A stretch of DNA of 64,000 nucleotides from Tumebacillus amylolyticus (GCF_016722965.1 NZ_JAEQNB010000004.1:372001-436000); one strand, 5' to 3'. Shown: positions 1-7,783, counted from the first letter of the stretch. The notes: generated by a model not told the origin, from the letters alone. Made by a program: numbers and translations.

Positions 1-2
1 CG

Positions 3-2180
3 CCCGCGTATTGCCTCGACTTGTTTTCTCGTGAGCAGTATACCGACTTCCACGGCCATGAGCCGCCGGGGGATTGGGTGGAGATCACACCGCAGATGAT
101 TCACGATCTCTGCGGGGGCATCCCTCCGGACATCGTCATCATCAGCTCGCCGTGCAAGGGGTACAGTGGACTGTTGCCCAAGGCGCTGTCTCAGACGAAG
201 AAGTACCAGGCTTACAACGAGCTGTACTTCCGCTGCAACTGGTTGTTCTTCGAGGCATTTCGGGAGCATCCGGATGGTCCGCCTGCGGCGGTGATGACCG
301 AGAACGTCCCGCGCGTCAAAGACCGAGGCAAGGAGATTCTCACCCGCACTCTCACGATGTACGAGCGTGGAGGGTACGCGACGATCAACTCCGATCACTG
401 CCTTGGGAAGAAGGGCGGCCTCGCGCAAAAGCGGGCGAGAAACAAGACGCTCGTTCGGAACTTGAAGAAGTGCCCTGAGCCAATTCATGAAGCGCCCAAC
501 TTGCCATACAAGAAGATCGGCGATGTGATCGGGCCGCTTCCGTTCCCCGGAGATTCCGCATGCGGGCCGTTACACCAACTGCCTTCGCTGGAATACGGCA
601 CATGGGAGCGTCTTGCATGCATCCCTGCTGGGGGTGATTGGCGCGCGCTTGAAGAGTTTGATCATGAGCAGTACACGGTCGTGCCGGTTGGTTACAAGCC
701 CCGCAATGGTGCTATGGCTGTTGAGGATTGGAATAGCACATCGCGGACCGTATCATGCGGCGCAGGCTTCGGTCGCTCCAACGGGGCATCGGCCTTAGCG
801 GATCTCCGCTTCGGAAACGGCGAAGGGCGCCATGCGTCGCACTTCCGCGTTGAGATGTGGGACGGGGTCAGTGGCACGGTCACTGGTGCAACCCACGTCG
901 CCAACGGGCGGATCTGCGTGAGTGACCCGAGCTTGAAGCCACGTGAGTCACGACATCCGGGCGTGTATCAAATCATCCCGATGGATCAGGTCGCACCGAC
1001 CGTCACGGGAACCCGCTTCGGCAGCGGTGCGATCGCCGTCGCGGACAACCGCCATCTCACCGGAGGATACAGCAACAAGCACAAGGTTTACGGTTGGGGC
1101 GGCATCGGTGGAACTGTCACTGGCATGCGGGACATCCAAGAGGGTGCGCCGAGTATCTCTGATCCACGTCCCGGAGCATGCCATACTCGCCCGCATGACT
1201 TCGGCGTTCTGAACTGGGGCCAACCAGCTCCGACGATTCGCGGTGCAGGGCGAGTCATGAACAGCGCATCATCTCTCGCCGATCCTCGTATCAACTGCCG
1301 GCCGCGGGCAGGCACCTACGGCATCATCGGGATGGAAGAGACGGCGCCGACGATTTCCGGCAGCGCGGACGTCCACATGTCAAAGTGTGCGTTCGCAGAT
1401 GAACGTGTGTCCGATGGAGTCGGCGAACTTGCGGAGGTCGTCGTGATCGATTGGCTCGCGACCCCTAAAAAAGTACGCATCACTGATCGGAGCATCAACG
1501 TGCGTCAGGTCGCCGAAACCAAACGCTTGCTAGAAGCGGCTGGTCCCGAGCAGTACGTCAATGTCTCCATCGACGAGCATGGGTTCACGGTCGTCAATCG
1601 ATTCGGAGTTGTTGAGGGTGACGAAGAGGAAGAACTGACACCCAACGGCGACTGGATGGACAAGCTTGGCCCGGTCATGACCAAGGGGAACATCAAGCGT
1701 ATGGTCGAGTCGCTTTACCGTGACGGCTACTCAGGTCACGCGCCGATCGCATCGCTCTGGCACGCGATCCAGCATGTTTATGATCGGGCGGCGGCGGGGT
1801 ACTTCCGTATCCCGCACCGCAAGGAGCGTGGTGTCTGGATCATCCTGAGCCCGCACGACGGCGCTTGGCACCGTCCGCTTACGACGTTCGAATTGTCGGC
1901 ACTCCAAGGCTTCAAGTCTCAACTTCCAACCGGTCACCCGTTTATGATGATCGGAAGCTCAAACGACGCCAAGCACCGCGAGTGGATCGGGAACGCGATC
2001 CCGCCTGCGGCTGCGATGGCCGTCATCGGAACGGCGGCTCTTTCGATCGTTGCTTCGCGTGAAGGGTTGTTCCTCTTGAGCAACGAGAAGATCTGGGTTG
2101 CACCGGAACAGAACGGAAACTGGTGGGATGACTTCCTCCAGATGGGGGATGTAGATGAGGAGTTCGCGGTGGTCCACTAA
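3..2180 (+). CDS. Cytosine-C5 DNA methyltransferase, phage type, 5'-partial, with tandem repeats in the target region
   Basis: The frame is open to the left edge; the first TTG (21) is probably internal, because motif I (SAM binding) is missing and should lie upstream. Counting from that TTG, motif IV is SSPCKGYSG (about 42-50, catalytic Cys), motif VI TENVPRV (about 93-99), motif VIII QKRARN (about 136), motif IX RPLTTFELSALQGF (about 618) and motif X GNAIPP (about 657). Residues about 230-460, where the target recognition domain belongs, hold six units of about 40 residues, each ending in a TVTG-like motif (TVSC, TVTG three times, TIRG, TISG). It probably modifies phage DNA against host restriction. 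Family assignment is secure; the specificity is unknown. Confidence 0.9.
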   Translation, partial: PAYCLDLFSREQYTDFHGHEPPGDWVEITPQMIHDLCGGIPPDIVIISSPCKGYSGLLPKALSQTKKYQAYNELYFRCNWLFFEAFREHPDGPPAAVMTENVPRVKDRGKEILTRTLTMYERGGYATINSDHCLGKKGGLAQKRARNKTLVRNLKKCPEPIHEAPNLPYKKIGDVIGPLPFPGDSACGPLHQLPSLEYGTWERLACIPAGGDWRALEEFDHEQYTVVPVGYKPRNGAMAVEDWNSTSRTVSCGAGFGRSNGASALADLRFGNGEGRHASHFRVEMWDGVSGTVTGATHVANGRICVSDPSLKPRESRHPGVYQIIPMDQVAPTVTGTRFGSGAIAVADNRHLTGGYSNKHKVYGWGGIGGTVTGMRDIQEGAPSISDPRPGACHTRPHDFGVLNWGQPAPTIRGAGRVMNSASSLADPRINCRPRAGTYGIIGMEETAPTISGSADVHMSKCAFADERVSDGVGELAEVVVIDWLATPKKVRITDRSINVRQVAETKRLLEAAGPEQYVNVSIDEHGFTVVNRFGVVEGDEEEELTPNGDWMDKLGPVMTKGNIKRMVESLYRDGYSGHAPIASLWHAIQHVYDRAAAGYFRIPHRKERGVWIILSPHDGAWHRPLTTFELSALQGFKSQLPTGHPFMMIGSSNDAKHREWIGNAIPPAAAMAVIGTAALSIVASREGLFLLSNEKIWVAPEQNGNWWDDFLQMGDVDEEFAVVH

Positions 2181-2211
2181 GGGCCATCGCGGTGCGAGAG
2201 GGGGAGAAACA

Positions 2212-2496
2212 GTGAAAAGGCAGGTAAAACGGCAATATCTCCGTGATACCCGGATGAGGCTGGGGGTTACCCTTGAGGAATTGGCGAATGAAGGGTGCGG
2301 TGGTATTGCGCGTCAGTCCCTACAATATCACGAATTCGGAATGACAAATCCCACTGCAAAGACGGCTTCTGAGGTAGCAGCGTATTTATCAAAACGTCGT
2401 GATGAAATCGTAAAAAATTTGCTAGATCAGATTGCAGAACTTTCGGCCATCGATTTTACGACAGAAGCCCTCTATCAAGTCAATGGAGGTTTCTAG
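2212..2496 (+). CDS. Small HTH (XRE-like) phage DNA-binding protein
   Basis: Encodes 94 residues. The GTG at 2212 is chosen because a GGGGGAGA ribosome site lies just upstream; a longer in-frame ATG at 2155 lies inside the methyltransferase gene and has no such site. The N-terminal 60 residues (YLRDTRMRLGVTLEELAN, then IARQSLQYHEFG) fit a helix-turn-helix of the Cro/XRE kind, followed by a helical tail. It lies directly behind the methyltransferase, so it may regulate neighbouring phage genes. The fold is inferred from pattern only. Confidence 0.6.
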   Translation: MKRQVKRQYLRDTRMRLGVTLEELANEGCGGIARQSLQYHEFGMTNPTAKTASEVAAYLSKRRDEIVKNLLDQIAELSAIDFTTEALYQVNGGF

Positions 2497-2498
2497 TT

Positions 2499-2954
2499 AT
2501 GGAAAACCAACTTCTGAACAAGTCGAAGTTGTTGTGCCCGGAACGACTCGCCGAAATAATTGCCCGCCGCGAGAAGATCGGTCCGGTCGGGATCGTCTGC
2601 AACAACTGTACCGCGGAAGGCTACACGGTGGGCTGGGTCAACGTGTACCAAGGTCAAAAAAGCGACATCGATGTGGAACAGCTGCTCCGAGATGAAGAAG
2701 AACTCCTCGCCCACATCGCGGCCATGGAGGAGCACAAGGAACTCCGGGCGCTCCTTATCTTGCAAGAACTTAACCAAGAAGAGGACGACGACGTTCTCAT
2801 GTGGGTCAGGTACTACACGCGAAACGGGCGCTTTGACTCTTCTCTGCAAGAGATCATCGCCGACGATGGAGTTCGGACGGCCAAGGACATTATATGTGAA
2901 GTACGTGCCTTCATCAGGTATCAGAGCCCGCAGAGAGGGGGCGAGAGAGCATGA
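2499..2954 (+). CDS. Phage protein of unknown function
   Basis: 151 residues with an ATG start preceded by GGAGG at 2485. It contains one N-terminal CNNC-like pair (Cys about 30 and 33) and a long acidic helical middle part rich in Glu and Leu. The stop overlaps the next start in an ATGA junction, so the two are probably translationally coupled. I do not recognise a family. Confidence 0.65.
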   Translation: MENQLLNKSKLLCPERLAEIIARREKIGPVGIVCNNCTAEGYTVGWVNVYQGQKSDIDVEQLLRDEEELLAHIAAMEEHKELRALLILQELNQEEDDDVLMWVRYYTRNGRFDSSLQEIIADDGVRTAKDIICEVRAFIRYQSPQRGGERA

Positions 2955-3271
2955 CGTTGCCGAAGGGATTCGTCTCAGGTGGTACGCTCCAAAGTTCCAG
3001 TTTGACCTCTAAGTTGGAACCCGCCGTTTATGCACACGGCAAGGCTATCTACTGGCTGAGAATGTTGAAAGAAGGCATGGTCCCGACGAAATGGGCCAAG
3101 CAGACCCAGAACGGTACGAAAGTGAACTTCGCATACCCGCGGACGCAAGAACAGTTTGACGACTCCGAACGCCAACTTCGTTCCTTCGTCAGCGAGATTA
3201 ACGAGAAATACGACCTTGGCATTGAGTTCGTCAAGGACGGTACTTCGCAGAAAGGTGGCGAGGGGGAGTGA
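2951..3271 (+). CDS. Phage protein of unknown function
   Basis: 106 residues, starting at the ATG of an ATGA overlap with the preceding gene and ending in a GTGA overlap with the next small gene. It is hydrophilic, has no membrane segment and no motif I recognise. Tight coupling on both sides marks it as part of one operon from about 2.2 to 3.7 kb. Confidence 0.65.
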   Translation: MTLPKGFVSGGTLQSSSLTSKLEPAVYAHGKAIYWLRMLKEGMVPTKWAKQTQNGTKVNFAYPRTQEQFDDSERQLRSFVSEINEKYDLGIEFVKDGTSQKGGEGE

Positions 3272-3396
3272 AGAGACGGAACGGAAGAATCGTAAAGCTC
3301 TCACGACGTAACCCCTACCACCCACGCCGGTGCATCGACTTGCGACACAGCAAGACCCGCCGCAAACGACGCCAGATGGTCGGAGGCCGCCGATGA
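3268..3396 (+). CDS. Small, very basic 42-residue phage protein
   Basis: A GTG-initiated frame of 42 codons that overlaps the upstream stop (GTGA at 3268) and the downstream ATG (ATGA at 3393). About 40 percent of residues are Arg or Lys, with runs such as RRNPYHPRR and KTRRKRRQ, suggesting nucleic-acid binding. A purine-rich GAGGGG site lies just before the start. Double coupling, rather than homology, is the main evidence that it is real. The function is unknown. Confidence 0.55.
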   Translation: MKRRNGRIVKLSRRNPYHPRRCIDLRHSKTRRKRRQMVGGRR

Positions 3397-3680
3397 CCCC
3401 GCAGTTCAACTTCACCCCGGAGCAGGTCGAGCACCATCTCCGGGAGTGGGGTGAGGAACTGGAGCTGACGGAAACTCAGATTGGCGTGCTGATACTTTGT
3501 TCCGGTAAGGAGGACCTCACAGATCAGCAGATCGCCGACAAGATTGGAGTGATGAAGTACGAAGTGCGGAAAGCACTTACTCACCTTCGGGAAGCACTTG
3601 GCGCATCCAAGAAGTCGGAGATCTACTTCAAGTCGTACCAGCGGCTGCAGGCGGTCGCCGAACGGGAAGGGGCGGAGTAG
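3393..3680 (+). CDS. HTH phage protein (sigma-region-4/LuxR-like helix-turn-helix)
   Basis: 95 residues; the ATG at 3393 is preferred over the ATG at 3330 because GGAGG precedes it and it overlaps the small basic gene. The segment LTDQQIADKIGVMKYEVRKALTHLREALG resembles a sigma-factor region 4 or LuxR-type HTH: a helix, a turn, then a recognition helix. Probably a transcription regulator of the phage middle region. The exact family is not identified. Confidence 0.55.
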   Translation: MTPQFNFTPEQVEHHLREWGEELELTETQIGVLILCSGKEDLTDQQIADKIGVMKYEVRKALTHLREALGASKKSEIYFKSYQRLQAVAEREGAE

Positions 3681-3750
3681 CGTGGATCACTTTTCTATCA
3701 AAGCAACGCGGCGCGAGCGGGTCCGTTCTGTCAAGGCGTGAATCTGGCAG

Positions 3751-3909
3751 ATGCGGCAATTTTCAAAGCAAGCCGGACCTACCAAGCAGCATAGCACCAA
3801 GCCGAAAAAGTTCGCGGGCCACTGGCCTGCTTTTCGGCGTTTCACCACTGCTCCAAGGGGCACCAATCACGAGGAGGAAGATGACGATGCAAACGGCAAT
3901 GGCAATTAG
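3751..3909 (+). CDS. Possible small ORF overlapping the regulator gene
   Basis: An ATG-initiated frame of 52 codons whose last ten codons overlap the 3881 gene. The product is basic in the middle and ends in an acidic, Asn/Gly-rich tail. There is only a weak ribosome site (GGCAG) and the frame contains the 3801-3838 hairpin. It may be a leader peptide or no gene at all. Confidence 0.2.
   Translation: MRQFSKQAGPTKQHSTKPKKFAGHWPAFRRFTTAPRGTNHEEEDDDANGNGN
3801..3838 (+). terminator. Stem-loop upstream of the ArpU-like gene
   Basis: An 8-bp outer stem (GCCGAAAA with TTTTCGGC) encloses a 7-bp inner stem (GCGGGCC with GGCCTGC). It could be a terminator for the 2.2-3.7 kb operon or an attenuator. 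No long U-tract follows. Confidence 0.45.
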
Positions 3910-4567
3910 ATACGATGGTGAGTTCAAGGGGTATGTTGGCCTTTCCGATAAGGAAGTCGAGCGCCTCGTCAAAAGCCTGCTCAAGGACTACAAAAAGTTG
4001 GAGGGGCGTATCAAGGCGGCGACACGGCAAGCGGAAGGGAAGGGGATGACGATTGCGCGTGGTGCGATTTTGACGGGGTACGAGGAGCGTTTGGCGGAGG
4101 TGGGTCGCGCATACACTCAGGACAACCACGAGTTAATGCACGTCGCGAAAGCTGAGAACCTCTTCGCTGGCATCCAGGGTTGCACGGAGGAAGACACAGT
4201 GGCACTCGATGAGATTACCGGCTTGATGGTCGGTACGAGAGCGTTCGGGGGTGAGGCGGTCGTTTGGAACGGGCTTGTGGTGCCGTTTGACGTAGCGTGC
4301 GATCTCGCGGCACAGGATGCGCGAAACTTCCAGCAAGAGAAGGACACCATCGACTACGCTTTGGAAGAGTTGGAGAAGTACGACCCGAATGGTGCGCTGA
4401 TCCTCCGGGGCCAGTACTGCCAGCGCCGATCTGTTGCCAACGTCATGATGGAGCTGCAGGAGTTAATCACCGCTGAGGACACAGACGCAACGTTGGCCGA
4501 ATCGACTTACCACCGCTGGCGTAAGGAGGCGGTGAAGGAGTTCGGGAAGCTGGTAGGGGTTTGTTAA
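3881..4567 (+). CDS. ArpU-like phage late-gene transcription regulator (tentative)
   Basis: 228 residues with GAGGAGGA directly before the ATG (a second in-frame ATG is at 3887). The N-terminal half is helical and charged. The C-terminal segment, with YCQRRSVANVMMELQELI and then STYHRWRKEAVKEFGKLVG, fits the helix-turn-helix end of ArpU/RinA-type regulators that activate packaging and late genes in Gram-positive phages. Such genes usually sit directly before terS; here 10 kb of accessory genes lie between. A strong terminator follows. Confidence 0.5.
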   Translation: MTMQTAMAIRYDGEFKGYVGLSDKEVERLVKSLLKDYKKLEGRIKAATRQAEGKGMTIARGAILTGYEERLAEVGRAYTQDNHELMHVAKAENLFAGIQGCTEEDTVALDEITGLMVGTRAFGGEAVVWNGLVVPFDVACDLAAQDARNFQQEKDTIDYALEELEKYDPNGALILRGQYCQRRSVANVMMELQELITAEDTDATLAESTYHRWRKEAVKEFGKLVGVC

Positions 4568-4598
4568 TCATAAACGCAGATATACGGCATAGAAAATG

Positions 4599-4640
4599 AA
4601 AACCGACTGGATAATCTCTGACCAGTCGGTTTTTTATTTT
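4599..4640. terminator. Bidirectional rho-independent terminator
   Basis: Perfect 12-bp stem AAAACCGACTGG/CCAGTCGGTTTT with an 11-nt loop and a T-run. It ends the regulator gene on the plus strand and can serve the convergent minus-strand gene at 4639. Confidence 0.85.
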
Positions 4641-5040
4641 AGTCGTTTTGTTTCTGTGTCCAATCAACGAAGTCATTTCGGAATGACTCGAATTTGTCAT
4701 CTGTCGCGGAGAGTTCTATCATGTGTAATATCTCAGTATTTGTGAAGTTTTTCCATAATGCGTTTGTGATTGAATTAAAAATGTGTTTGTCATTATCTAT
4801 CTTGGTCTTCGATTTCTCATACTCTGTTGTAAATTGCAAAAGAACTGCCATTGCTTCATGGGCACATTGTTCGCTACAACAATTCCTCATGATATAGCCC
4901 CCATCGATTCTATCTATCTGTACAGCGAAATAAGTATCATGGGTTTCGGTGCTAACTTTATTCCCACAGTTACAGTAAAAAATCCAAGGTTTCTTTCGAT
5001 TCTTTTTTGGGAACTGTTTTTTGTGGATATTTTTTAACAT
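4639..5040 (-). CDS. Cys-rich accessory protein of unknown function
   Basis: 133 residues on the minus strand, with GGGAGGT about 10 nt before the ATG. It starts with a lysine-rich stretch, then YCNCGNKV and, about 30 residues later, NCCSEQC, which could bind a metal ion; the rest is helical. It is AT-rich compared with the phage genes around it and convergent with the regulator, as expected for a recently acquired accessory gene. No family recognised. Confidence 0.6.
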   Translation of the reverse strand: MLKNIHKKQFPKKNRKKPWIFYCNCGNKVSTETHDTYFAVQIDRIDGGYIMRNCCSEQCAHEAMAVLLQFTTEYEKSKTKIDNDKHIFNSITNALWKNFTNTEILHMIELSATDDKFESFRNDFVDWTQKQND

Positions 5041-5069
5041 CGCAGTTCATACCTCCCAAGTATATATGG

Positions 5070-5098
5070 TTGATGGAAAACACTACACTTACTATATA
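5070..5098 (+). promoter_or_regulatory. Sigma-A-type promoter for the HELCH protein gene
   Basis: TTGATG and TATATA separated by 17 bp, about 80 bp before the ATG at 5179. A private promoter fits an accessory gene expressed independently of the phage operons. Confidence 0.55.
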
Positions 5099-5178
5099 CG
5101 ATTTTTGTTTGATAATTGAAATAGAAATATTTATCTGAGATTATTGATGGAGCACACTCAAAGTTGGAGGGGAATAAA

Positions 5179-6120
5179 ATGGAGATTATTGTTAAAACAC
5201 GCATCTGTGAAGAAGTTGGTATTTCTACTGATGTTATGAAGAGTTTTTTACAAAGTGCTCTTGATCAATTATCGGAAATCTCTGATGGTAATTTATGGTT
5301 AGAAAAACTTGACGCAATTATTATACCGGATGACTTTGGTGAAGAACTAATCGCTTTCCAAAAAGAAAAAGGAATAAGTGAAGGATTCACCGAGAACTCG
5401 TATGGAACAGCGGTTGGAAAAACCTTGCAGTATATGGTTGGCGATACGTCACGATTTACAATTTTTCTTAGAGAGTATATAATGTTTGGTTTGTTTTCGG
5501 AGGAAGTAAAGCAGCAGTCTGCAAATGTAATTCATCACGAACTGTGCCACGTCCATGACGATACAATAAAAGAGAGGATGTTAGGGTTAGAGTTTGTGAT
5601 GAGAATGGGAGGGGATTTTCAAACGGTTCTTCGCCTACATGCTGACATAATATGGTCTGAATTCAAAGCAACTGAATTATCATCAGTGACAAAAAGAGTC
5701 GAAGAAATTCAAATAGAACATGTATTAAAAATGGTTGAGAGATCAAAACCATTTATCGATGATGAGATAGCGAAATATAGAATTCATGGAGAAATTACAG
5801 CTTTATTTGACAAGGTACAATTAGAGGCATCTGATTTACTGAAACAACTCGTTTATATCATAGGAGACTTAGTTGGTAAGGGGTGGAGCGACAAGTTGGA
5901 AATGTTTTCAGAATTGATAAATCGAACTTATCTAAAAGAAATATGGACGGATTTGGTAAAAGAATTGATGAGACTTAATAGTATTTACGAGCATTGGTCA
6001 GGCGTAGAAGAATTGGATACGTTAGGGGGAGTTGTAATGAAGCTATGGAATGTTTACGGCTTATACCCGAATGAAAACTGGTATATCTCCGTACCCGCGG
6101 TTAACCCGCTCGAAGGATAA
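5179..6120 (+). CDS. Accessory protein with HELCH zinc-protease-like motif
   Basis: 313 residues from the ATG at 5179, which has GGAGGGG 7 nt upstream; an upstream TTG at 5164 overlaps that site and is unlikely. About residue 120-130 reads IHHELCHVHDD, matching the HExxH zinc-binding pattern of gluzincin/metzincin-like peptidases. The N-terminal part has alternating strands and helices; the C-terminal half is helical. No signal peptide is seen. The gene is AT-rich and has its own promoter, so it looks like phage cargo. A protease function is an inference from one motif. Confidence 0.6.
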   Translation: MEIIVKTRICEEVGISTDVMKSFLQSALDQLSEISDGNLWLEKLDAIIIPDDFGEELIAFQKEKGISEGFTENSYGTAVGKTLQYMVGDTSRFTIFLREYIMFGLFSEEVKQQSANVIHHELCHVHDDTIKERMLGLEFVMRMGGDFQTVLRLHADIIWSEFKATELSSVTKRVEEIQIEHVLKMVERSKPFIDDEIAKYRIHGEITALFDKVQLEASDLLKQLVYIIGDLVGKGWSDKLEMFSELINRTYLKEIWTDLVKELMRLNSIYEHWSGVEELDTLGGVVMKLWNVYGLYPNENWYISVPAVNPLEG

Positions 6121-6250
6121 TCTCATCTAATACGTGAGAGTTTTATGAGAGAAAAATAGGAGTAGGTTGCAAGTTTTCCCTGAGTTCCCCGTGTGATAAT
6201 GATAGCGTGGAAGTCAAAGGAACCCGTCGATGACCACCAGACGACGGATA

Positions 6251-6299
6251 GACCACCTGCAGAGGAGCGGCGTGCTTGCCGATCAGCGGGTGGTCTTTT
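6251..6299 (+). terminator. Rho-independent terminator-like hairpin
   Basis: GACCACC (6251-6257) pairs with GGTGGTC (6289-6295), followed by TTTT. It lies between the HELCH gene and the zinc-ribbon gene; the loop is long (31 nt). Confidence 0.5.
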
Positions 6300-6322
6300 C
6301 GTTGGCGAAAGGAGCGACGGCT

Positions 6323-6616
6323 GTGGAACGACTGATCAAATACGAATGCTGTGGCTGTAAGGAGCAGTTCATTGTCAACTCCGCGCGCGTCGAGGAGGGC
6401 GACAACAAACGTCCTAAAGAGTTGCAGTGCCCATTTGGCTGTGAGTACGCCGCTTTTGCGGTAGTCGGGCAGAACCCCGATGATGACCACCTGCAAGGTG
6501 AGTTCGGGTGCTTGTGGCCGTCGGGGCAAGTCGATCCACAGACCTGCTGTTCACCTAATATCGAACGTGCGTCTTCCCGAGAACAAGACGACGGCAAAGG
6601 AGTGAGGACGATGTAG
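6323..6616 (+). CDS. Small zinc-ribbon-like phage protein
   Basis: 97 residues from the GTG at 6323, which has AAAGGAG upstream; an upstream ATG at 6230 runs through a terminator and is unlikely. The protein opens with YECCGCKEQF and later has LQCPFGCEY, giving two cysteine pairs typical of a zinc ribbon. The second half is Gln/Ser-rich and probably disordered. Role unknown. Confidence 0.5.
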   Translation: MERLIKYECCGCKEQFIVNSARVEEGDNKRPKELQCPFGCEYAAFAVVGQNPDDDHLQGEFGCLWPSGQVDPQTCCSPNIERASSREQDDGKGVRTM

Positions 6617-6646
6617 ACGCCACCCGAACAACTCCACAAGGGCACC

Positions 6647-6678
6647 AGACCACCGCACCCACTGACGGTGGTCTTTCC
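6647..6678 (+). terminator. Hairpin before the tRNA gene
   Basis: Perfect 9-bp stem AGACCACCG/CGGTGGTCT with a short loop followed by TT. It separates the zinc-ribbon gene from the tRNA. Confidence 0.55.
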
Positions 6679-6681
6679 CAT

Positions 6682-6757
6682 GCCGATGTAGCTCAGATGG
6701 TAGAGCAACCTCCTTGTAAGAGGATGCGCGCTGGTTCGAGTCCTGTCGTCGGCACCA
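6682..6757 (+). tRNA. tRNA-Thr (anticodon UGU), prophage-borne
   Basis: 76 nt. The acceptor GCCGATG pairs with CGTCGGC, the D arm is GCTC..GAGC, the anticodon loop is CTTGTAA (anticodon TGT), the T loop is TTCGAGT, and CCA is encoded. The top pair of the anticodon stem is an A-A mismatch and the T stem is imperfect. The sequence is closest in layout to tRNA-Thr. Carriage within phage genes suggests a codon-usage supplement. Confidence 0.9.
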
Positions 6758-6809
6758 TCGCCCCGTCGCCGGGCTAAGGCGGCACATACCTATCCGAGGA
6801 GTGATTCCT

Positions 6810-7265
6810 ATGCAAGACAACCAAACCCTGAGCCCGAACGAAAACGTGAACGTCAGCGGCTGTTCCGCATGCGGTAACGATCATCAAACGGCACAGATCA
6901 CCAGCACGAACGCAACCGGCGGCGAATTCGAATGCCCGGATACCCAAAAGCCCGTATCCTACACCGTCAACCAAACCTCTGATTCGCCGATGATCGCGGG
7001 TCTTACCGAAGGGCGGATCGCACACTATGTTCTTCCGCAAGCCCGCTGCTTCCCTAACCCGGAAGATCGTCACCGTCCGGCAATCGTAGTGAACGCGCAC
7101 GGCGGCCGACTTGCAGACGGCCTGTGCAACCTGATTGTGTTCCTCGATGGTACGAACGACATCGCGGCTGATCTGAACAACATGGCGCTTACGATGTGGG
7201 CTCCGTCCATCAAGTACAGCGACGGCAAAGAGCCGGGCACTTGGCACTGGCCGGAGCGGGTGTAG
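6810..7265 (+). CDS. Conserved phage protein of unknown function (HYVL..HRPAIVV type)
   Basis: 151 residues; the ATG at 6810 has GAGGA 9 nt upstream, while the GTG at 6801 abuts it. An N-terminal CSACG..CPD part is followed by a module with AHYVLP, HRPAIVV, NLIVFLDGTND, MWAPSIKYSD and PGTWHWPE. I recognise this as a small module found in many tailed phages, with no assigned function. It directly follows the tRNA. Confidence 0.6.
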   Translation: MQDNQTLSPNENVNVSGCSACGNDHQTAQITSTNATGGEFECPDTQKPVSYTVNQTSDSPMIAGLTEGRIAHYVLPQARCFPNPEDRHRPAIVVNAHGGRLADGLCNLIVFLDGTNDIAADLNNMALTMWAPSIKYSDGKEPGTWHWPERV

Positions 7266-7733
7266 GGTCGACGGCTGCTGCTGCTCTCCATCCGCAAGGC
7301 TGGGGAGCTGGCGCCGGCAAGTTGACCTATTACAGACTATCGAAGCAAACGTGATGGGTGACATGGAGTATGAACTCAATCAAATCCCAGTGTTCAACCG
7401 CGAAACAGACAAAACGGAAGAAAAGATTTTCCACCAACTTTGACCCCTCCCTTTCCGAGAACCCTATCGTTCCAGGAGGGGTCAAAGTTGCGAAATTGAA
7501 CTAGCCCTCCCAACACCACATACGCCGTCCGTCGGCGATGTGAAAGGGAGAGCTGTATTGGAGAGGAGAACAGAGAAAGATGATCGGACAAGCTACAATC
7601 GTGCTGGCCGCCTTGAACGGCGGTGCGGTTCTCGCTAGCCGTCCTGCATGCGCACTTAGCGGTGCGAGTGGGCGCGGGATAACGGCGGAGGGAAGATCAC
7701 TTGCCTGCGCGTGGCGGGGTGCGTGTAATAGAA
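7266..7733 (+). other. Region without a convincing gene
   Basis: Holds a possible protein remnant at about 7321-7443 in one frame (reads VDLLQTIEANVMGD, no upstream start with a ribosome site), a perfect 15-bp inverted repeat, and a weak ORF beginning at 7580. It looks like decayed or regulatory sequence. Confidence 0.5.
7436..7489. repeat. Perfect 15-bp inverted repeat
   Basis: AACTTTGACCCCTCC (7436-7450) and GGAGGGGTCAAAGTT (7475-7489) with a 24-nt spacer. No T-run follows, so an operator or structured RNA is as likely as a terminator. Confidence 0.85.
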
Positions 7734-7783
7734 AAACCACCCGGTTGGGTGGTTTACCATGCCTGATCATCATCGTCAGTTGA
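7580..7783 (+). CDS. Doubtful small ORF
   Basis: 67 codons with an AGGAG site about 11 nt upstream. It begins with a short hydrophobic stretch, but reads through the terminator at 7734 and into a minus-strand gene, which argues against it being a real gene. Confidence 0.2.
   Translation: MIGQATIVLAALNGGAVLASRPACALSGASGRGITAEGRSLACAWRGACNRKTTRLGGLPCLIIIVS
7734..7755. terminator. Bidirectional hairpin terminator
   Basis: Perfect 9-bp stem AAACCACCC/GGGTGGTTT with a 4-nt loop between convergent genes. It overlaps the stop codon of the minus-strand gene. Confidence 0.75.

Noticed and set aside
6167-6200. Promoter TTGCAA..GATAAT before the zinc-ribbon gene
   Set aside because: The spacer is 22 bp, too long for a sigma-A promoter.
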